A stretch of 64,000 bases of DNA from Moniliella sp. 'wahieum' (lineage: Eukaryota; Basidiomycota; Moniliellomycetes; Moniliellales; Moniliellaceae): NCBI GenBank assembly GCA_003971905.1, contig RSEE01000012.1:1-64000 (forward strand), given 5' to 3'. The position numbers and the translations under genes are program-made. This document shows positions 58,875-64,000 of the stretch, piece after piece; within the stretch, counting starts at the first letter, position 1; each line of letters begins with the position of its first letter. The notes beneath the pieces were generated by a model, which was not told the DNA's origin, did not search any database, and was given only the letters and a program-made list of their open reading frames with translations.

Positions 58875-60359
58875 ATGTCCCAGCCGCCGTCCGAGCAGCT
58901 CCCGCAGACCCCGCCAGCCGCCACCCCCGCTGCTGCTGCCCCCCCCCGACGCCGACGCCGACGTCGACATGGCCCCGCCCGCCGTGTCCGACGAGCAGGC
59001 TGCCGAGCAGCACGCCCAGCAGCAGGCCGAGGCCCGTGCCGCCATTCCCGAAGAGATCATGGCGGCCTCCGCCGACGATATCCAAATGTTCACCCCATGC
59101 TTGAAAACGAAGTCAAGATGCTGCGCTCAGACCACCTGCGCTTGGTGCCGAGCAGACGGTGATGAAGGAGCAGATCAAGGACAACACGGACAAGATCCAA
59201 ATGAACAAGGTTCTGCCCTACCTCGTGGGCAATGTGGTAGAGGTACGTTCTTTCCCACTCCCTGCTTGCCCGGTGCAGTGCCAACGTACTAACCATGTCC
59301 CCTTTGCTTGGTTGCAGATCCTCGACATTGACCCCGACGTTGACGAAGACGACCAAGAAGGCGGTGCTCAGACCAACCTCGACACGCAGCGCAAGGGCAA
59401 ATGCGCCGTGATCAAAACGTCGACTCGTCAAACCATCTTCCTCCCTCTCATTGGCCTCGTCCCGCCGGAGCAGTTGAGGCCAGGCGACCTGATTGGCGTC
59501 AACAAGGACTCGTACCTCATCCTCGACAAGTTGCCCGCCGAATTTGACTCGCGCGTGAAAGCGATGGAGGTGGACGAGCGCCCGACGGAGCAGTACACGG
59601 ACATTGGAGGTCTGGACAAGCAGATTGAAGAGCTGGTGGAAGCGATTGTGCTGCCCATGCAACAGGAGCAACGGTTCAAGAACCTGGGCATCAAGCCGCC
59701 CAAGGGCGCGCTCATGTACGGCCCGCCGGGAACGGGCAAGACGCTGTTGGCACGTGCATGTGCGGCCCAAACCAATGCGTGCTACCTCAAGCTGGCGGGC
59801 CCTTCGCTGGTACAGATGTTTATTGGATGGAGCCAAGCTGGTGCGGGACGCGTTTGAGCTGGCCAAGGAAAAGTCGCCTGCGATCATCTTTATTGATGAG
59901 ATTGATGCGATTGGCACAAAGCGGTTTGACTCGGACAAGTCGGGCGACCGGGAGGTGCAACGGACCATGTTGGAGCTGCTGAAACCAATTGGACGGGTTC
60001 AGTTCGGACGAGCGAATCAAGGTGATTGCAGCGACGAATCGGATTGACATTCTGGACCCTGCGCTGCTGCGGTCTGGACGTCTCGATCGGAAAATCGAGT
60101 TCCCACTGCCGAACGAAGAGGCGCGAGCGCACATTCTGCGCATCCATGCGCGCAAGATGGCTGTTGGGCCCGACGTGAATTACGAGGAGCTGGCGCGGAG
60201 CACGGATGAGTTCAATGGGCGCAGCTGAAGGCGGTGTGTGTGGAGGCGGGCATGATTGCGCTGCGGGAGGGAGCCAAGGAACTCAACCACGAGCACTTTT
60301 ACGGTGGCATTCTCGAGGTCCAGGCCAAGAAGACGAACGAGATGTACTACTTTAGCTGA
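58875..60359 (+). CDS. RPT5: 26S proteasome regulatory ATPase subunit Rpt5
   Basis: Rpt5 is one of six AAA ATPases of the 19S base that unfold substrates and open the 20S gate. The start at 58875 ([15 protein letters not shown]) follows a CCCATCCCCACC leader. The coiled coil includes MLENEVKML and [20 protein letters not shown]. After an intron at 59243-59317 with a TACTAAC branch site come [48 protein letters not shown], Walker [29 protein letters not shown] (Walker B), [18 protein letters not shown] and [19 protein letters not shown]. The stop is the TGA at 60357-60359. Single- or double-base shifts at 59825, 59982 and 60217 each lie in homopolymers and interrupt otherwise perfect conservation. 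The C-terminus reads MYYFS rather than the usual Tyr-Tyr-Ala ending. Confidence 0.97.
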
Positions 60360-60795
60360 TGCCATATCCTGCCGAAATCCATGTACTCTTGCTACCCAGC
60401 CTTGGCGGGACGTGAGATAACGTTTGTCGTGGCGGCGCCAAAAGGCAAGGAGGAGAGAGATAGCAACGAATGGATGTACGGATGGAGGAGAATGGCCTGT
60501 TGGGAGTGAGCTACCAACAGCGAGCGCCCTGGCTGTCTCGCTCACGTAATGCGTATCGCACCTGAGGGGGCTGGCGGCCAGACAAGGCTTGCGGCGCAGA
60601 ATATAAACAGGGGGGTCGGGGTTGGTGGTTCGGAGCACTCGCCAGGCCCGACCGGCCGCCGGTGCGCTTCTTCCGCAGAGCAACGGCGTCGCGGCCACCC
60701 GGACGTGCTCCCCCACCATCCTCCCGGCTCTTGGCTCTGCGCACCGCCATCTCGCCTCCCCCTCGCCCTCCGACCCGTCTGCCACGCATCCGCAC
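60360..60795. other. Intergenic between RPT5 and the next gene
   Basis: This is the RPT5 3-prime flank followed by the presumed promoter of the downstream gene. A TATAAA-like word (AATATAAACAGG) lies near 60600. From about 60690 on, the plus strand becomes C-rich, as before other starts. Confidence 0.45.
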
Positions 60796-62769
60796 ATGCC
60801 CCCGCCCGCCCCTTTTTCCCGCCGCGCGCGCGCCACTGCTGGCTATACCCCCCTGCCCGACCTTGTCGCCGACGGCGAGGAGGCTGGCCCGCCGCCCGAC
60901 CCGTCTCGACCCTCGCTCGACGGCGCTTTGCCCGACCGTTTCCCCACGCTCGACACGGAAGGCACCAGTGTGGTTGCGTCGTCGGATGTGGCGTGGGTCA
61001 ACGATCCCGACCAGCTGCTGGCCTTTGTCCAGGCCGAGGTCCCGATCCTGCCTCCGCACTTTGGTCTGCGCATTGCGGTCCACCGCTCCCACCCGGCCGC
61101 GAGCGAGCTGCCCATGCCGTGGGACCGCCGACCGCGAGCGAACGTTACCCAGGCCTTGTCGCCCGAGACGGAAGTGTACGCGTTCACCCTGCCCCTGCCA
61201 GCTCAGGTGCAGATGCCTGTCCTGCAAGCCGAGCTGTCGCGCTCACCTCGCCCGCCTCGCCCGCCTCGCCCTGGTCCCGCGCCTCACCGATGGACCGATG
61301 GCGCGGTGGAGCGGTCGTACAAACCACCAATGAGCACGGTATGTGCCGTGGACGACTTGGTGCCTTGCTACCGCGCCGCTGTGTTCTTAGGTGACAGTGG
61401 CTTGACCTACGATCGTCGTCCAGGTGCCGGCCTTCGTATGTTGTCGCCCAACGCGAGTGTTTCCATTCGAGCGCGTGCGCCCACAGGCCAAGCCCCGGTC
61501 GGGATCCCATCCCACTTCGTGCGCCCCGTCCGCTCCGAGCGCTTGGAACCGGCAAAGCATGCGCGGTCTCCGTCCGCCGTGGGCGGCGGTACCCATGGTT
61601 CGGCACGAGACGGCTCCGGTGGTTCAGGGCACTTCGGGCACGTTGGGTGGCGAGACGCGCGAGGCAGAAGCCGTACCGGAACCGGAGCAAGATCCTATCG
61701 ATGTAACTGCAGGACTGCGGCGCGCGTTGAAACAGTTTGTTCAAAGTCCCACCCGGACAGCCAAGATTCTCCGCGCGGAGCATGTGCTGTATGGGTGGGA
61801 CTTGCATCAGCTGCGAGACCAGCTACAAGCCGTCTTGGACGATTCGCATCAGCTCGCCCGAGGCCGAAGCTGGATCGAGGAAGCGGCGCTGGAAGCGTCG
61901 GGGCGAGGGAGCGGCATGACGAGGACGAGGCTGAGGCCGATGCCGAGGCGCAAATGGGCCGAGGCGAGTATGTGCAAGTGTCGTATGCTCCGTTACCAGT
62001 ATGGTTTGACTTGCAAGTGCGTTCCACCTTGTCCCACACGCCTCTTTCCTTTCTTGATCCCGTCGTGCATGTGCTGCACCCCCTACCGACCCAGTTGGAA
62101 CGAGCCTTCGGCCGGACGTCGTTGGCCGTTTGGCGCGGCCGTCTTGTCTCCGGTCGCGCTCTTTGCCGGCCTGACCTTCGCCTCGTCTCCCTCGGACGCA
62201 GACAAGGCCACAGGGGACATCAACCTCCTCTTGGCCCGGGGCTGCTTTGTGCTGGCCGCGGTACTGTGTCTGTCGCGGTGCTGGCGTTCCTCGCACTAAG
62301 TTACATTTCCACTTCCGATACACTTGTCCTTGCCCACCCTTTGACCGCCTACCAACCCACCGGGATCGCAGCCGATGTGGCGCAAGCGGATGCGGCGCAC
62401 CAGCTCGCCCAAACCCATCTCTTTGGCCCGCCCCTGTCCAAGGCCGAGCAAGCGGCCAGCGGTACATTTTGTGCTTGATGAGGACGAGGACGAAGGAGGG
62501 TGCTGCTGCAGAGCAAGAAGAACAGGACAAGGATATACTAGGCGCTGTCCCAGATGCGGGAGACAGACGAGGAGAGGGTGCGTCGTCTGGCTCAGGAACT
62601 GATGCCACGCCTAGTGTGCTCGCCTACGCGCGGATGGCTGTTGCGCCATGGCGTAGAACAGGCCGAATGGCTGGCTGCGCACCGCACCCTCTTGGCCGAT
62701 GCGTTTCGGTACCGCTGGACCGGCGATGTGGGCGACAAACTGGAGGAGTACCGGCGGGATACGCAGTAA
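60796..62769 (+). CDS. Unrecognised membrane protein
   Basis: I do not recognise the family. The ATG at 60796 (MPPPAPFSRRARATAGYTPL) follows a C-rich leader and is chosen because the frame then stays open for over 500 bases. Visible stretches are NDPDQLLAFVQAEVPILPPH, RANVTQALSPETEVYAF, VDVTAGL-type sequence with RRALKQFVQSPTRTAKILRA (about 61700), LYGWDLHQLRDQLQAVLDD, ARGRSWIEEAALEAS, then hydrophobic segments FGAAVLSPVALFAGLTFA, ARGCFVLAAVLCLSRC and SVAVLAFLALSYIS (about 62130-62310), and a basic/charged tail RLAQELMPRLV, GVEQAEWLAAHRTLLADAF ending EEYRRDTQ at 62769. Frame changes near 61330-61420, 61900 and 62480 could be introns or indels. Two to three membrane spans near the C-terminus suggest an ER or Golgi protein, inferred only. 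Confidence 0.5.
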
Positions 62770-64000
62770 GAATTGGATAAAGTCGTCAGCTGGAGAAACC
62801 AAATAGAGGCCGTGCCGTGGAGAGGGGGAAGGGGGGAAAGTCAGTGCACAAGGACCCATCCTCTAACCCCACCTTTTCCTCCTCCTCCTTGCCGTAACCG
62901 ACACGCACACCAAACCCAACGCAGCCCAGTTCGCTGTTTCCCTTCCCTCTTGTTCTGCATCCACCCCTCACTCAGACGACCGCCAACCGCTTTAAGTTAG
63001 GCCGTCCGTGGGACAATCGACTCTCTGTTGCGCTTCGCTACAATCCACCTTGCTCTCGCTATCAACCGACCCTCAACACCCGTACCTAGCTGTAATAGAT
63101 GTCGTGGATGCCCAAACGGGAGGAAGGAGGGGGGGTGATGAAGCATCCTAGCGACAACCGGACGTTTTTGGCTCTCGCTGCAATCTCCTCCCGCCTGTCC
63201 GGCTGGGCCCAGCGCGTGGAGCGTTACTACCACTCCAGTGTGGGTGGAAGCAAGGAAGAGCCACCCCGTCAAGGGCCGAAGTAGGGGGTGGAAGGGACCA
63301 TATTGCGGTGCGGCACGATTTGTTTGCCAAGGGATATTCTTTACCAGTCTGCAGCTCTCTGCGGGCCGAGGGGGTGGAAGGCAAGAGCGAAACGAGTGAA
63401 TGGGCACGCAGGAGCAGAAGGAGAGTGGGGGAGGGGAGACAATCATCGTACTAACCAAACGAAAGAACAAGCCCCCAGGCTCCCAAGTCCCTTGTGCGTG
63501 TACGAAGACACAAGCGAAACAGAAAGCAAATGGGGAACGGCAAATGAGTTCATTGATGGGGAGGAGAAGACACGTGAGAATGCAGGGTTCGAGTGGGAGA
63601 CATGGTAGAGGTACAGCACAGCGGGAAAGAGCGAGGAGCCCGTCGGGATCCGAGGCGTGTGGAGCACAGGCCAGAGCGAAACGGGATCGGGATCGGGATC
63701 GTGGTAGGAAAGAGAGCGATATAGGGCAAGGCAAAGGAAGGGAAGTAGGAGGCGGAGACGAGACGAGCGAGGGCGTGACAGCGGGCAAAAATCAAAAGAG
63801 GAAAGAGAGAGGAGAAAGAGAGTCGTTGGGCCGCGATCCAGCAAGCAAGCCAGCAAGCAAACAAGGCAAGCAAACAAGGCAAGCAGTAGAAGAAGCGGGG
63901 GGGGGGGATCCAACGTTGATTAGTCGGCCTGTTTGCGGCGCGACGAGAGGAGCGCGACAAGAGCGGGCTATTCCCATGAACGAGTGCGAGCCTCCCCCTC
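62770..64000. other. No gene recognised
   Basis: This stretch begins in the 3-prime flank of the membrane protein gene. Purine-rich tracts (63520-63800) and a GGGGGGG run near 63900 dominate. No conserved protein segment, intron pattern or RNA gene was seen. Confidence 0.4.

Noticed and set aside
36134-62769. A secondary-metabolite or other functional gene cluster
   Set aside because: The genes are conserved housekeeping genes of unrelated pathways; no synthase, tailoring enzyme or cluster regulator is present.
63586-63594. GGTTCGAGT, like the B-box of a tRNA gene
   Set aside because: The bases around it cannot form a T-arm stem, and no matching D-arm or anticodon arm is found upstream.

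Overview
The window looks like nuclear DNA of a fungus. Supporting signs are spliceosomal introns of about 50-140 nt with GT...AG ends (one with a TACTAAC branch site), the fungal-type proteins Opi1, Isc1, an Mug190-like SMP/C2 protein, a DUF3405 protein and an Adp1-like ABC transporter, and Ty1/copia-like and Ty3/gypsy-like retroelement remains. Coding DNA is GC-rich. A basidiomycete is my best guess, but only an inference. No rRNA, tRNA, CRISPR array or prokaryotic feature was seen.

Layout. 1-1.7 kb: nothing recognised. 1.7-4.9 kb (minus): an F-box protein, probably continued by more exons. 5.3-7.1 kb (minus): an Isc1/neutral sphingomyelinase-type phospholipase C. 7.6-10.2 kb: fossil Ty1/copia-like remains. 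11.1-13.1 kb (minus): a sugar transporter of the major facilitator superfamily. 13.1-24.0 kb: a gene-poor island of lower GC with palindromic short repeats and a broken Ty3/gypsy element. 24.1-24.9 kb: proteasome alpha5 (PUP2). 25.2-27.2 kb (minus): DUF3405 protein. 27.8-32.4 kb: Vps10 sorting receptor. 33.3-35.1 kb: Opi1-type repressor. 36.1-40.8 kb (minus): Mug190-like SMP/C2 protein. 41.2-44.2 kb: multi-pass RING-CH protein. 44.7-48.0 kb: SPT5. 49.0-49.9 kb (minus): PWWP protein. 50.6-54.9 kb (minus): kinesin-7. 55.3-58.5 kb (minus): Adp1-like ABCG transporter. 58.9-60.4 kb: proteasome ATPase RPT5. 60.8-62.8 kb: unrecognised membrane protein. 62.8-64 kb: nothing recognised.

Nearly every conserved host gene is interrupted by one- or two-base shifts, mostly in homopolymers, where the conserved protein continues in another frame. 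Many unrelated housekeeping genes show this, so I read it as uncorrected long-read assembly error rather than pseudogenisation. Coordinates below therefore span whole loci, not single open frames.

The genes do not form an obvious pathway cluster. Several act in lipid or membrane biology (Isc1, Opi1, SMP/C2 protein, ABCG, Vps10), two in the proteasome and several in nuclear or cytoskeletal work (Spt5, PWWP, kinesin). No convincing undescribed system was found. The best candidates for new biology are the multi-pass RING-CH protein, the DUF3405 protein, the unrecognised protein at 60.8-62.8 kb and the repeat block at 15.1-15.8 kb.
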